Part shown: positions 25,068-35,138 of the stretch, one piece after another | Position numbering within the stretch: the stretch's first letter is position 1 | How the letters are laid out: each line of letters starts with the position of its first letter | NCBI RefSeq assembly: GCF_013167215.1 | Contig: NZ_JABJWY010000034.1 | Span: 62,001-126,000, forward strand | Source of the DNA: Sphingobacterium prati | Lineage (GTDB): Bacteria > Bacteroidota > Bacteroidia > Sphingobacteriales > Sphingobacteriaceae | Direction of reading: 5' to 3' | Length of the DNA: 64,000 bases | Made by a program: the position numbers and the translations under genes | The notes under the pieces: model-generated | What the model saw: the letters and a program-made list of their open reading frames with translations, nothing else | Told to the model about the DNA's origin: nothing | Database searches by the model: none

Positions 25068-28061
25068 ATGATACCAAAGATTGAATGGGAAAGTAGTATC
25101 CTAAAAACTACTGCTCTAAGCGTAATGCTTGTTTTGTCTGCTTCTCATGTTCGCGGACAGGAACAAAGTGTAAATGGGATAGTGAAAGATTCGCAGGGAA
25201 AACCACTATCCGGAGCAACAATTCGGGCCCTGGGAAATAGCGCAATATCCACATCCTCCGATGCTAACGGAAACTTTTCACTCAAACTGCCTAAAGATGT
25301 CAAACAATTGTCGGTAACTTACCTAGGTGCCGATTCGCAAAACGTAACTATCGTAGCCGGAAAACCGCTCAACATCGTGCTGACATCGAATGACTCGAAG
25401 CTCGATGAGGTCGTCGTGGTCGGCTATGGTACGGTTAAAAAACGTGACCTTACGGGTTCTGTGGTTTCGGTCAAAGGCGATGAAATTGCCAAGGTTCCTT
25501 CAGCAAATATGCTCGAGTCGGTACAGGGCAAAGTATCAGGAATGGATGTGACCAGGAGTAGCGGTGCGGCGTCCTCGGGCGTGAATGTTACGATCCGTGG
25601 TAATCGATCCATAACCGCCCAAAATGGCCCCTTGTATATTGTCGATGGGATTCAGTACAGCAACATTCAGGATATTAATCCGAATGATGTAGAATCCATG
25701 GAGGTTTTGAAAGATGCTTCGTCGACCGCAATCTATGGCTCAAGAGGAGCTAATGGTGTCATTATCATAACCACTAAAAAAGGGAAAACTGGAGCAGCAC
25801 AAATTTCCTTCAACGCCTATGCCGGTATCTCCAAAGTAGCGCGCTACCCGGAGGTCATGAATCTGGACCAATGGGTTAAATTGCGGCGCGAAGCGTATCG
25901 TGCCACGGGTAAATGGAACAGTGAAGCTGATGATGCCGCGATCTTCAATACGGCCGAACTGGACGCCATCAAAAACAATGAGTATACCAATTATTTTGAC
26001 CTTTTGGTCAAGGAGGGTTTTCAGCAAAATTATCAGGTCGGCATCAATGCTGGTACTGAAAAAACGAAGGTTTATTTCTCTGGCGATTTTTTGAATGAAA
26101 GGGGAATTTTCGAACAGGATAAATCAAACCGTTTTGGCGGCCGGCTCAATATTGATCAGGAACTGGGAACATATTTTCGGGCGGGAATGCAATCGCAGGT
26201 CACGCATTACAAAATCCAGGCGGCACGCGACCCTTTAAATCAGGCCAATAAAATTAGTCCACTGGGACGGATATACAACGAAGATGGCAGTTTAATACGC
26301 TATCCATTGAATGGCTCGGCTATAAACCCGCTGGTCGATCTCGAACCGAATGCGTATGATGCGCAAAACCTCGTGACCCGTACCCTCATCAATGGCTATC
26401 TCGAACTGAAGCCCTGGAGAGGGTTTTCGGGCAAATCGACGATAGGCGTGACGCTTAATAACAATAGGGAGGGGTCTTTCGCGGGAATGTATACCATTGA
26501 CCGGAATGGCTCGGCATCAAAGGCAACCTATAGCACTGAAAATAGTCATCTGGTGAACTGGGAAAATGTCTTGTCTTACCAAAACTCTTTTGGCGACCAT
26601 AACTTGAATATTACAGCCGTCAACAGTATTCTCTGGAACAGGTCCGATCGTATAGATGCTTCGGGTGAGGGGCTGATCCTAGATAGCCAGCTTTTCTATG
26701 CGCTCGGCAATGCTTCCAAAAACCTGGCGACTACGACCGCCTATAGTATGAACAATCTCCTTTCTTTTGCCGGACGGGTCAACTATAGTTACAAAGGAAA
26801 ATACCTGCTAACAGCAACTGGACGCTCAGACGGATCTTCGATCTTGGCTAAGGGAAGCAAATGGGCTTTCTTTCCATCTGTAGCCGCAGGGTGGCGCATT
26901 GTCGATGAATCTTTTATGAAAAATCAGACTTTATTTAGCGAGTTAAAAGCTAGACTGAGCTGGGGTAGAGCGGGTAATTATGCGGTATCACCTTATTCAA
27001 CACAGAGCAACCTGAGCCGGGTGGCTTTTGCATATGACGATGCTTCTGCCACAGGATATACTTTTGCTTCACAGATCGGCAACCCCAATCTGGGCTGGGA
27101 GATCACTGCCACGACAAATGCAGGGCTGGATTTTGGCATCATGAATGGCCGTATCTCCGGAACCATCGACTATTACGATTCCAAAACGTCAAAACTATTA
27201 CTTGAACGTGGGCTTCCACCATCGACAGGGATAAGCAATGTGATTCAGAATATCGGCAAAACCCGTAACCGTGGCATCGAGCTTACGGTGAACGCTGATG
27301 TGGTAAAAGATGCCCCTTTCACCTGGAATACCGCAATTTCCTACACCCGAAATAAGGAAGAAATCGTTGAATTGGTGACCAGCTCGGATGACATCGGGAA
27401 CGGCTGGTTTATCGGACATCCAACCACTGTCTTCTACGACTATGATAAGTTGGGCATCTGGCAACTCGGCCAGGAGGAGGAAGCTGCTAAGTACAATCAA
27501 AAGCCTGGTGATATTCATGTGCGGGATATCAATGGGGATGGAAAAATTGATGCCAGCAATGACCGTGTTATCGTCGGAACGCCTAGACCAAAATGGTTTG
27601 GCTCCTGGGACAATACGTTTAGCTATAAAGGATTTGACCTGAATGTATTGCTTTTTGCGAGATGGGGTCAAACATTACAACCGAATTTCTTGCGCCGTTA
27701 TGACCCGCAGGGTTTGGGGCAGAGTTCGGCAATAATTGACTATTGGACTCCGGAGAATCCGACCAATGCCAATCCAAGGCCAAACTCCGGACTGTCGCTG
27801 GCAAGTACATTATACTCCAGCTCATTGGGCTACGTAGATGGCTCATACCTCCGGATCAGAAATATATCGCTGGGATACAATTTCCCGCAATCCATTTTAA
27901 AAGATGGCTTTGTCAAGAAACTGCGGGTATATGGTACGGCCAAAAATCCATTTACGTGGACAAAATCAGATCTGTTGAACTCCTATGATCCTGAAAGGGG
28001 TGGATCGGAGAATTTTCCGATGACAAAATTGTTTGTATTCGGTGTGAATGTTGGATTTTAA
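25068..28061 (+). CDS. SusC/RagA family TonB-dependent transporter (second pair)
   Basis: The product has 997 residues with signal peptide (ends VRGQ), a carboxypeptidase-like regulatory domain (about 32-110), and a plug with VVVVGYGTVKKRDLTGSV and LKDASSTAIYGSRGANGVIII, both SusC hallmarks. The barrel ends NVGF. It pairs with the SusD protein 11 bp downstream. There are no glycosidases or regulators next to it, so its ligand cannot be inferred; it may serve glycans processed by enzymes encoded elsewhere. Confidence 0.95.
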   Translation: MIPKIEWESSILKTTALSVMLVLSASHVRGQEQSVNGIVKDSQGKPLSGATIRALGNSAISTSSDANGNFSLKLPKDVKQLSVTYLGADSQNVTIVAGKPLNIVLTSNDSKLDEVVVVGYGTVKKRDLTGSVVSVKGDEIAKVPSANMLESVQGKVSGMDVTRSSGAASSGVNVTIRGNRSITAQNGPLYIVDGIQYSNIQDINPNDVESMEVLKDASSTAIYGSRGANGVIIITTKKGKTGAAQISFNAYAGISKVARYPEVMNLDQWVKLRREAYRATGKWNSEADDAAIFNTAELDAIKNNEYTNYFDLLVKEGFQQNYQVGINAGTEKTKVYFSGDFLNERGIFEQDKSNRFGGRLNIDQELGTYFRAGMQSQVTHYKIQAARDPLNQANKISPLGRIYNEDGSLIRYPLNGSAINPLVDLEPNAYDAQNLVTRTLINGYLELKPWRGFSGKSTIGVTLNNNREGSFAGMYTIDRNGSASKATYSTENSHLVNWENVLSYQNSFGDHNLNITAVNSILWNRSDRIDASGEGLILDSQLFYALGNASKNLATTTAYSMNNLLSFAGRVNYSYKGKYLLTATGRSDGSSILAKGSKWAFFPSVAAGWRIVDESFMKNQTLFSELKARLSWGRAGNYAVSPYSTQSNLSRVAFAYDDASATGYTFASQIGNPNLGWEITATTNAGLDFGIMNGRISGTIDYYDSKTSKLLLERGLPPSTGISNVIQNIGKTRNRGIELTVNADVVKDAPFTWNTAISYTRNKEEIVELVTSSDDIGNGWFIGHPTTVFYDYDKLGIWQLGQEEEAAKYNQKPGDIHVRDINGDGKIDASNDRVIVGTPRPKWFGSWDNTFSYKGFDLNVLLFARWGQTLQPNFLRRYDPQGLGQSSAIIDYWTPENPTNANPRPNSGLSLASTLYSSSLGYVDGSYLRIRNISLGYNFPQSILKDGFVKKLRVYGTAKNPFTWTKSDLLNSYDPERGGSENFPMTKLFVFGVNVGF

Positions 28062-28072
28062 ATGCTAAATAA

Positions 28073-29704
28073 ATGAAAAGAAAGATCAAAAATATCGTAG
28101 TAGCCTCTTTGGTGGTACTCGCTTCATCGAGTTGTTCAAAGATTTTGGATGAGTATAATCCGAGCGGACTGACCTCGGAAACGGTGTTCGCGACACCCGA
28201 AGGTTTTGAATCCCTGGTGAATGCAGCCTATTCTTACCAGCGCTGGTGGTATGGTAAGGAGGAAGGGTACAGCATATCGGAGATGGGCACGGACCTATGG
28301 ATGAGTGGTGCGGGGGATACCTTTCCAGACTTAATGAAGTATATTAATCTCCAGGGAAACAACGCTGCGCTCGCAACAGAATGGAAGGCATTGTATTCGG
28401 CCGTAAATATCTGTAATGCGGGTATCGCCCGTATCGATGCAGCAGGCCTGAATGAAAGTACTAAAGGGATTAGGCTGGCCGAACTGCGTTTTCTGCGCGC
28501 ATTTTACTATTGGCATATCCTGCAGACCTGGGGTGGCGTACATCTAACCACGACAGAAACTGCCGGCATCATCACGACAGCAAACAAGACAGCACCAGCG
28601 GAATTTTACGCACTGATCGAATCGGATCTACTGGCAGCAATTAAAGACCTTCCTAATACGGTCTCTGACTATGGTCGCGTGACCAATCCCGCGGCTCGTG
28701 CTTTCCTGTCCCGCGTATACCTTTCTCATGGGAAATATAAGGAGGCCAATGAATATGCCGTGTCGGTCATTAAGGGAAATTATGGCTTTGAACTGCTCAA
28801 AAACTATGCTGACCTGTGGAATATGGCCAACTTAAAAAATAAGGAGGTCGTGTATGCAGTCAATTATTCGACCAATCTGGCCTTGAACGATATAAGTGAT
28901 AAAATCCTCAATCCGCTGGGACACAACCGGGGTAGCAACAATGGCCATCTGCTGTTTTTAATGAAATATGATACAGAGACTGGCATGCAGCGCGACCTCG
29001 CTAACGGCCGGCCATTTAACAGATATATGCCCACACGTTTTCTATTGGACTTGTATCCCGAAGGGGATAGCCGCTACGCAGCATCTTTTAAAGAGGTATT
29101 TTATTCCAATAACCCGACGGCTACGGTCAAACTGGGTGATACCGCAGTCTTTGCTACACGCAGAGCGATAAGTAACACCGGCAAGCCTTATAAAATCTAT
29201 GACAGGAATTATATTTATGCCAGTGACGGAAAGGTGAAAGACCAATTACGTTATCCGACCTTAACTAAATTTTTAGATCCCACACGTCCTTCATCCAATG
29301 AAGCGCAGAGTGCCCGCGATGTTTTTGCCATCCGATTTGCAGAACTTTATCTCAATGCGGCGGAGGCGCAGTTAAACCTGGGTAACCGGGATTCTGCAGC
29401 ACACTGGATAAACATTGTGCGCACGCGGGCAGCACAACCTGGTTGGGAGGAAAAGATGAAGGTCACACCGGGTCAAGTTACGCTCGATTTTATCCTTGAT
29501 GAGCGCGCGCGCGAGTTTGCTGGAGAACAGATCCGTTGGTTTGACCTCAAGCGTACCGGAAAATTAGTCGAACGCGTCAAAGCGCACAACCCGGATATCG
29601 CCACCTATATCCAGGATTATCACCGGGTACGGCCCATACCACAGGCTCAGCTAGACGCCATTACAAATAAAGATGAGTTTACGCAAAACGAAGGTTATCA
29701 ATAA
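28073..29704 (+). CDS. SusD/RagB family nutrient-binding lipoprotein (second pair)
   Basis: The product has 543 residues with lipidation Cys21 (ASSSC) followed by SKILDEYNP. SusD features include GIRLAELRFLRAFYYWHILQ (about 128-147), AARAFLSRVYL and C-terminal ILDERAREFAGEQIRWFDLKRTG. It forms the lid of the preceding SusC. A strong hairpin ends the transcript 27 bp after the stop, so the operon is just the pair. Confidence 0.95.
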   Translation: MKRKIKNIVVASLVVLASSSCSKILDEYNPSGLTSETVFATPEGFESLVNAAYSYQRWWYGKEEGYSISEMGTDLWMSGAGDTFPDLMKYINLQGNNAALATEWKALYSAVNICNAGIARIDAAGLNESTKGIRLAELRFLRAFYYWHILQTWGGVHLTTTETAGIITTANKTAPAEFYALIESDLLAAIKDLPNTVSDYGRVTNPAARAFLSRVYLSHGKYKEANEYAVSVIKGNYGFELLKNYADLWNMANLKNKEVVYAVNYSTNLALNDISDKILNPLGHNRGSNNGHLLFLMKYDTETGMQRDLANGRPFNRYMPTRFLLDLYPEGDSRYAASFKEVFYSNNPTATVKLGDTAVFATRRAISNTGKPYKIYDRNYIYASDGKVKDQLRYPTLTKFLDPTRPSSNEAQSARDVFAIRFAELYLNAAEAQLNLGNRDSAAHWINIVRTRAAQPGWEEKMKVTPGQVTLDFILDERAREFAGEQIRWFDLKRTGKLVERVKAHNPDIATYIQDYHRVRPIPQAQLDAITNKDEFTQNEGYQ

Positions 29705-29730
29705 ATAGATAAATTAAAGGGGCGATGGAA

Positions 29731-29759
29731 AGAAGGCCGTAACACTGTTACGGCCTTCT
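29731..29759 (+). terminator. Strong hairpin terminator
   Basis: AGAAGGCCGTAACA (29731-29744) and TGTTACGGCCTTCT (29746-29759) form a perfect 14-bp stem around one base. It sits between the + strand susD and the convergent - strand DJ-1 gene and could stop both transcripts. Confidence 0.85.
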
Positions 29760-29794
29760 ATTTGTGTTACAAAGTTAAAATTGATTTTCAGCTA

Positions 29795-30595
29795 TTAACC
29801 TGCGTTCTGCAGCGCTTTCACGATAGCTTCACCTACAGCTTTGGCTGACTGGGGATTTTGGCCGCTGATCAACCTGCCGTCTACGGTGACATGTGGCTGC
29901 CAGGGTCCGGATTTTTCATAAAGGCCACCAATGGCCTTTAGCTTATCTTCCAATAAGAAAGGGACGACATCGGTAAGCTTGACGAGTTGTTCCTCTTCAT
30001 TGGTAAAACCATTTACTTTTTTGCCTTTTACCAAATATTCACCATCGCTCAACTTGATATTGGTCAGACCGGCCGGACCATGGCATACAGCAGCGACAAC
30101 ACCATTCGCTTCGTAAATTTTGGCGGCTATAGTTGCTATTTGCGAATCTGAAGGAAAATCCCACATCGCACCATGCCCACCAGCATAAAAGATGGCTTTA
30201 TATTCTTCAGGTTTTACCTGCGATGGCTTGAGTGAATGGCTGATTTTATGCTGATAGTGTTTGTCTCCCCAGAATTTTTTATTTACAGGATCGGTCAGGT
30301 CAAATCCATCCACAGGCGGATTGCCGCCTTGAGGACTAACAAAATCAATCTCATAACCGGCCTCTGTCAATACCTCCCAGGGATGCGATACTTCGCCGAG
30401 ATAGTAGCCCGTTTTTTCACCGGTATTCCCTTTGGAATCGTGGCTAGTTACCACAAACAATATTTTTGGTTTTGCGGCAACTTCTGGCTGTGATGGGGAA
30501 TTTGCTCCCGTATTTGTTGCACGGGACTGCGTTATTGTGAGCATCAATAGGACGGAAAATATACCCATTTGTTTAAGGAGATGTTTTACTTTCAT
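29795..30595 (-). CDS. DJ-1/PfpI (Hsp31-like) protein, exported
   Basis: The product has 266 residues. A Sec signal (MKVKHLLKQMGIFSVLLMLT...SRA) precedes a DJ-1/PfpI domain with nucleophile elbow VAAVCHGPAGL (Cys about 163, then His) and the AGGHGAMWDFP motif, both typical of the Hsp31/glyoxalase III branch. Such proteins detoxify methylglyoxal or act as chaperones, usually in the cytoplasm; here export to the periplasm is predicted. It is transcribed alone, convergent with the second susD. Confidence 0.85.
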   Translation of the reverse strand: MKVKHLLKQMGIFSVLLMLTITQSRATNTGANSPSQPEVAAKPKILFVVTSHDSKGNTGEKTGYYLGEVSHPWEVLTEAGYEIDFVSPQGGNPPVDGFDLTDPVNKKFWGDKHYQHKISHSLKPSQVKPEEYKAIFYAGGHGAMWDFPSDSQIATIAAKIYEANGVVAAVCHGPAGLTNIKLSDGEYLVKGKKVNGFTNEEEQLVKLTDVVPFLLEDKLKAIGGLYEKSGPWQPHVTVDGRLISGQNPQSAKAVGEAIVKALQNAG

Positions 30596-30703
30596 ATCGT
30601 TATCATTTTATTTTTTTGTCAGCACAAATTTCCTTGTTTCATCTTATAATTCGCTGTGACATACATCACAAAATTTCTCGTCCCGATATTCAAATAGTTT
30701 ACT

Positions 30704-31069
30704 TCAATTGCTCAATATAGTCGTGATTCCAGATGTAATGTCATCCAGATCAAAAGGTTTTGCGATAAAGCCATCCGCTCCCAATTGTTTCGCAATGACA
30801 TTACCATCGACGCTAGCCGAAAGGACAATGACAGGTAAGTGTTTGATTTCCGCTGTCCCGCGGATGATTTTTAATACCTGATCTCCCGAAAGTAGGGGCA
30901 TCCAGAGATCCAACAACAACAGATCTGGTTTATGTGTGTTGAGCTGCGTAATCAAATTGGTGCTGTTTATCTCGCATATTACGTGAAATCCTTCTAATTC
31001 TAAAAATAATTCAAGCATCTCGAGTATGCCTTTGTCGTCGTCACAGATCATTATTGTTTTACGCTCCAT
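30704..31069 (-). CDS. Stand-alone response regulator receiver
   Basis: This 121-residue single receiver domain has an acidic pocket at Asp10-Asp12, phospho-acceptor Asp54 in LLLLDLWMP, and a conserved Lys near 102 (IAKPFDL). No output domain follows, so it works by protein contact or as a phospho-relay. Its start overlaps the upstream LOV kinase gene by 11 bp, making the pair translationally coupled and the kinase its likely partner. Confidence 0.93.
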   Translation of the reverse strand: MERKTIMICDDDKGILEMLELFLELEGFHVICEINSTNLITQLNTHKPDLLLLDLWMPLLSGDQVLKIIRGTAEIKHLPVIVLSASVDGNVIAKQLGADGFIAKPFDLDDITSGITTILSN

Positions 31070-32624
31070 CGTTATCGTCGTTGTTTATTATTGGTAATGT
31101 AAAATTAAATGTGGATCCTTCGCCTGGTTCACTCTCTACCCATAATGTTCCTTTATGATTAGCAATAATCTCATGGGATACATAGAGCCCGATTCCGAGT
31201 CCCGGAAATTTTTTCTGTATATGGCTGGCCCGATAGAATCGTTCGAAAATTTTCAACCTATCCTGATAGTTGATGCCCATACCGTAATCACGCACCGATA
31301 TTTTAACAAAATTGGCAACTTTATGAATACCTACGTCAACCTTGTCAGAATCGGGGGAATATTTGATCGCATTGGATAACAAGTTATTGACAACTTGGAT
31401 TATTTGCAGCTCGTCACCCTCAACAATAGCACCGGTTGTACCTGATATGCATATTTCATATCCCGGAACGGCGAGCTTTATATTGTCGATTGCATCTCGG
31501 ATTGTTTTATCAATATCAAATGGTTCCATATGCAATTCGATATTTCCAGATTGTATTTTAGCGGTATCCAAGAGCTTGGTAATTAACAGATTTAAACGAT
31601 CAACATAAGACGACATCTTGTCCAGTGTGTTCACAAACTTAGGATTTGGATGATCTCCACTCATGCGTTGTAAGATTTGGACCAACCCCTTAATCGTAGT
31701 CAGTGGCGTTTTTAACTCATGACTGGCGATTGATAGAAAATCATCTTTCCGCCGATCCTGCTCTTTTTTCTCGGTAATATCTTCGATAGCAATCAATATA
31801 CGATCTTTGTAATGCCCCTCAAATTCAATGCGATAGGCATTTAACAACATCACTTTGCGACCGATGTGTGGAAATAGATTGTCAACTTCGTAGTCGATAA
31901 CGGGGTTGTTGGTCGGCAAGATCTGTGTAAGCAGTTCCTTTAGTGAATTGATATTCCATTGCTTCTTACCAAGTTCAAAAAGTGGTTTGCCGACAGTTTC
32001 TTCCGAAGAGACCTTAAACGAATTTAAGAAATGCTTATTCGCACTCAAAACAACATAATTGGCATCAAGTACCAACAGGCTTTCCCTAACTGTTTCAATG
32101 ATACTGGAAAGAAAAATCTCTTTGTCCTGCAGTTCCTTGGTGCGCTCTTGGATTTTTTGTTCGACATGAGACTTCTCTTCGCGAAGGTCATGTTCGGCTT
32201 TTTTTCTGGCGGTTATATCATTTTGTACACCAATAAAATGCGTCACTTTCCCTTCGTCATTTTTGACGGGTGAGATAAACAGCTCATTCCAAAAAAGTGT
32301 GCCGTCCTTGCGATAATTACGAATCTCAACCTTACACTCCTCACCACGAATAATCGAATCTTTTATAATCTGGCGTTCGGGCTGTGAACGGTCCTGTGCC
32401 TGTAAGAAACGACAATTGTGTCCTATAATTTCGTTGTGCGAATAACCGCTGATTGTTTCAAATGCTGTATTACAATATATAATAGGATTGTCATGTTGCA
32501 TATTGTCGGTTATAATTATACCCGAATAGGCAGAATTTAATGCCTTAAGATAAAGATCAAGATCGTTGCTCTTATTATGAATATGTTGTTTTAATTTATC
32601 GATATGAGATGTATTTTTTTCCAT
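31059..32624 (-). CDS. LOV-domain histidine kinase (probable blue-light sensor)
   Basis: This 521-residue cytoplasmic kinase has no membrane helices. The first PAS domain (about 25-135) is a LOV domain: it carries the flavin-adduct motif GHNCRFLQ with Cys71, then NYRKDGTLFWNEL and FIGVQNDIT, the other flavin-contacting segments. A coiled linker and a second PAS (about 165-280) follow, then HisKA with His302 in SHELKTP and HATPase with an N-box (NNLLSNAIKYS) and GLGIGLYVSHEI. LOV domains bind FMN and form a Cys adduct in blue light. Overlap with the receiver gene indicates a light- or redox-responsive phosphorelay. The adduct cysteine is present, so photochemistry is likely. Confidence 0.92.
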   Translation of the reverse strand: MEKNTSHIDKLKQHIHNKSNDLDLYLKALNSAYSGIIITDNMQHDNPIIYCNTAFETISGYSHNEIIGHNCRFLQAQDRSQPERQIIKDSIIRGEECKVEIRNYRKDGTLFWNELFISPVKNDEGKVTHFIGVQNDITARKKAEHDLREEKSHVEQKIQERTKELQDKEIFLSSIIETVRESLLVLDANYVVLSANKHFLNSFKVSSEETVGKPLFELGKKQWNINSLKELLTQILPTNNPVIDYEVDNLFPHIGRKVMLLNAYRIEFEGHYKDRILIAIEDITEKKEQDRRKDDFLSIASHELKTPLTTIKGLVQILQRMSGDHPNPKFVNTLDKMSSYVDRLNLLITKLLDTAKIQSGNIELHMEPFDIDKTIRDAIDNIKLAVPGYEICISGTTGAIVEGDELQIIQVVNNLLSNAIKYSPDSDKVDVGIHKVANFVKISVRDYGMGINYQDRLKIFERFYRASHIQKKFPGLGIGLYVSHEIIANHKGTLWVESEPGEGSTFNFTLPIINNDDNDGA

Positions 32625-32743
32625 AACTGTTAACCCAACGACTTAATGGGCCAGAATTTAATTTTTAATTTGAAAACTAAAAACAAACCATATGCCTTTT
32701 CTGTTAAGACCGTATTAATTCGAAAAAAATCGGGTATTTTTCC

Positions 32744-34852
32744 CTATAAAGGATGTGGTATCGTAAACCAAAAATTGCTACCAACACCTAAAGTGCTGTC
32801 GACTCCGATCTGTCCACCATGACGACCTATGATATCAGCGGCGATATAGAGTCCTAGTCCCAGACCAGAGTATTGTTTGCCTTCATGATTGGCTCTGTAA
32901 TAACGTCCAAAGATATGTTGCTGAACAGCGGGAGCTATTCCTTCACCAAAATCCTGTACATTTATTTTTACATGTTCAGGGAGATGCTCAATCTTGATTT
33001 CAATATCATATGAAGTAGGAGCGTACTTGATTGCATTATTAATAAAATTGGTTAGCACCTGCTCGATACGTTGTTCATCCGCATAGAGCGTCGCATGTAG
33101 ATCACCACTCACGTTGAGCTGATACTTGCCGAGCAGACTCGCATCATTACGACAGGAATCAATGATTTTCGTTACCGAAAAATTCGTCCACTTTAATGCT
33201 AGCTGTCCCTCACTGATTCGGTGCATATTAAGAAGGTCATCGACCAGTGTTGTAATCTTTTTAATGCTAACGGCGGCCATGTCTATAAGTCTGCAAATGG
33301 TTTGGTCTGCAGCTTTATCTTTGAGCATTTCAAGCATCTGAATCGTGCCTTTGAGACTTGTGATAGGCGTCTTTAACTCGTGGCTGGCTATACTAAGGAA
33401 ATCATCTTTCTGAGCCTCATAATTTTTTCGCTTCGTGACATCCACAGTTACACCAATCAAATTGATGGGATTACCATCTGCATCATAACGTGTCAGACCT
33501 GATGAACTGATCCAGTGACGGGAGCCGTCAGGCCATTGCGTAAGATATTCGGCCTGATAGGGTACTTTATTGAAGATCGCATCCTGGACTTTATTATTGA
33601 CCATATCCCGATGTTCCGGAACAATTGAGTTTAGAAAGTCATTAAATTCAAACAGCTCGTTATTAGAAAGGCCGAAATGTGCTCTGCATGTGGATGATGT
33701 ATGATTTTTACCGCTTTGGATGTCTAAATTGTATGTACCTAACTCACCGGCCTCCAACGCTATTTCCAACTGTTGGTTGAGTGATTGCAGATTTTCTTTC
33801 TGAAGGATGCGATCGGTAACCTCATTGGCAATAACAATGATGGACTCTGTATTCCCATCCTCACCCTTAAGCGGCTCATAAATAAAATCGAAGTAATGAT
33901 CTCCGAAGACACCATTGGTCTCTAAGCTCACTAAAGCTGTATCGCCAACATAGGTGACACCCGTTGTAAAAACTTGGTCTAATAGATCAAGATACGGTTG
34001 GTCTTTGAGCTCGGGCAAGGCCCTCGCTAAAGGCTGCCCGATAACAGCGGGAGTTTTGCGCCATACCCAAAGAACCATGTCGTTGGCGACTTCGATGGTC
34101 ATTTCACGGCCGGTCAATATGGCAAAAGCGATAGGGGCTTTGTTGATAAATGATTTTAGACGCTGCTCACTCTTTTTAAGATCCCTGTTCAGTGACGCAG
34201 TAGTATGGTATGATGTGTTGAGCTGTGTATTGGCTTTGCTCAGCTGCGCGTTGGTACTCTCCAATTGGCCATTTAGATCGATCAAACGTTGTTGCATATT
34301 TGCCAAAGTAACATTAACCTGTTCCACATCGGCAATTTGGGCCATTGATGCTTTTCGTAACTCGATTTGATCCATCGCCGTACGGGCTAATCCGGCGAGG
34401 ATGCTTCTTTCCGACGCAATAAGTCCGCGGGGCTGCTTATCCATAATACTCAATGCGCCTATCAAAAAACCCTCTGCTGTAATCAGAGGCGCTGCGGCAT
34501 AAAACCGAATTCCCAGGTCTTCAATTAGATTGCTTGCTTTTTGACCCAGATTTTCCTGTATGTCTTCTAGTACTGTAACATCTTTGTCAGAAATTGCCAA
34601 ATCAAAGAAGCCGTCTTTGCGATCGATACTCGCTGGGATGTCTATCCCCACGTTGGCCTTAAAAAATACGGTGTCCGCATCGACAAGTGATAGCACGGCG
34701 ATTGGCATATTAAAGATTTCGGCAGCAAGTTTTACCAACCCGTCGAAGCAGGCTTCAGGAGGTGTATCAATAATCTCGTAATATCGTAATGCCGCTAACC
34801 GTTTTATTTCATTTTTCGATATATCACCTGTACTAAATACGTTTTCTATCAT
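32744..34852 (-). CDS. GAF/PAS sensor histidine kinase
   Basis: The start at 34852 (MIENVFSTG) is preferred to an in-frame ATG at 34912 because GAF-kinase relatives begin close to the EIKRLAALRYYEIIDTPPE segment. From that start the protein has about 702 residues: GAF (about 35-165), a coiled coil with repeated LN/QL heptads (about 180-225), two PAS domains (about 235-350 and 360-470), HisKA with His491 in SHELKTP, and HATPase with TNFINNAIKYAP and GLGLGLYIAADI. It is cytoplasmic. It lies upstream of the LOV kinase on the same strand with a 119-bp gap, and shares the same HisKA/HATPase type. The signal is unknown; GAF may bind a small molecule. Confidence 0.9.
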   Translation of the reverse strand: MIENVFSTGDISKNEIKRLAALRYYEIIDTPPEACFDGLVKLAAEIFNMPIAVLSLVDADTVFFKANVGIDIPASIDRKDGFFDLAISDKDVTVLEDIQENLGQKASNLIEDLGIRFYAAAPLITAEGFLIGALSIMDKQPRGLIASERSILAGLARTAMDQIELRKASMAQIADVEQVNVTLANMQQRLIDLNGQLESTNAQLSKANTQLNTSYHTTASLNRDLKKSEQRLKSFINKAPIAFAILTGREMTIEVANDMVLWVWRKTPAVIGQPLARALPELKDQPYLDLLDQVFTTGVTYVGDTALVSLETNGVFGDHYFDFIYEPLKGEDGNTESIIVIANEVTDRILQKENLQSLNQQLEIALEAGELGTYNLDIQSGKNHTSSTCRAHFGLSNNELFEFNDFLNSIVPEHRDMVNNKVQDAIFNKVPYQAEYLTQWPDGSRHWISSSGLTRYDADGNPINLIGVTVDVTKRKNYEAQKDDFLSIASHELKTPITSLKGTIQMLEMLKDKAADQTICRLIDMAAVSIKKITTLVDDLLNMHRISEGQLALKWTNFSVTKIIDSCRNDASLLGKYQLNVSGDLHATLYADEQRIEQVLTNFINNAIKYAPTSYDIEIKIEHLPEHVKINVQDFGEGIAPAVQQHIFGRYYRANHEGKQYSGLGLGLYIAADIIGRHGGQIGVDSTLGVGSNFWFTIPHPL

Positions 34853-35005
34853 ATGGCACGATAAAGATTTCGTTAAAGATAACCACAAATTTGAGAAAAT
34901 GTTTAAGATCATGGCCGAATTTTATCCGGATAAGGAGCACATTTGTTTCCACGAAATTGCCGGCCGGTTTTGACCGTTTCAAAGATACAATTCCCGATAG
35001 GATAG

Positions 35006-35092
35006 TTCGTTGTGATCAAAGCGATCGACCTTGGTCAAGCAGACACAACAGCCTCTTTCGAGGTGGAAGGATCTGGAAATGGATGCCATTAA
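35006..35092 (+). pseudogene. Possible relic of an Ig-like/GH2-type domain
   Basis: Between stops this frame reads VVIKAIDLGQADTTASFEVE then GSGNG, resembling the C-terminal Ig-like domains of GH2 enzymes. In the same frame after two stop codons a coding-like tail continues to about 35158. It is too short for certainty and could be chance. Confidence 0.2.
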
Positions 35093-35138
35093 TCGGATTA
35101 GGAACGTGCTTTAGTACCCTGTGCCGTTGCAAAGGTCC

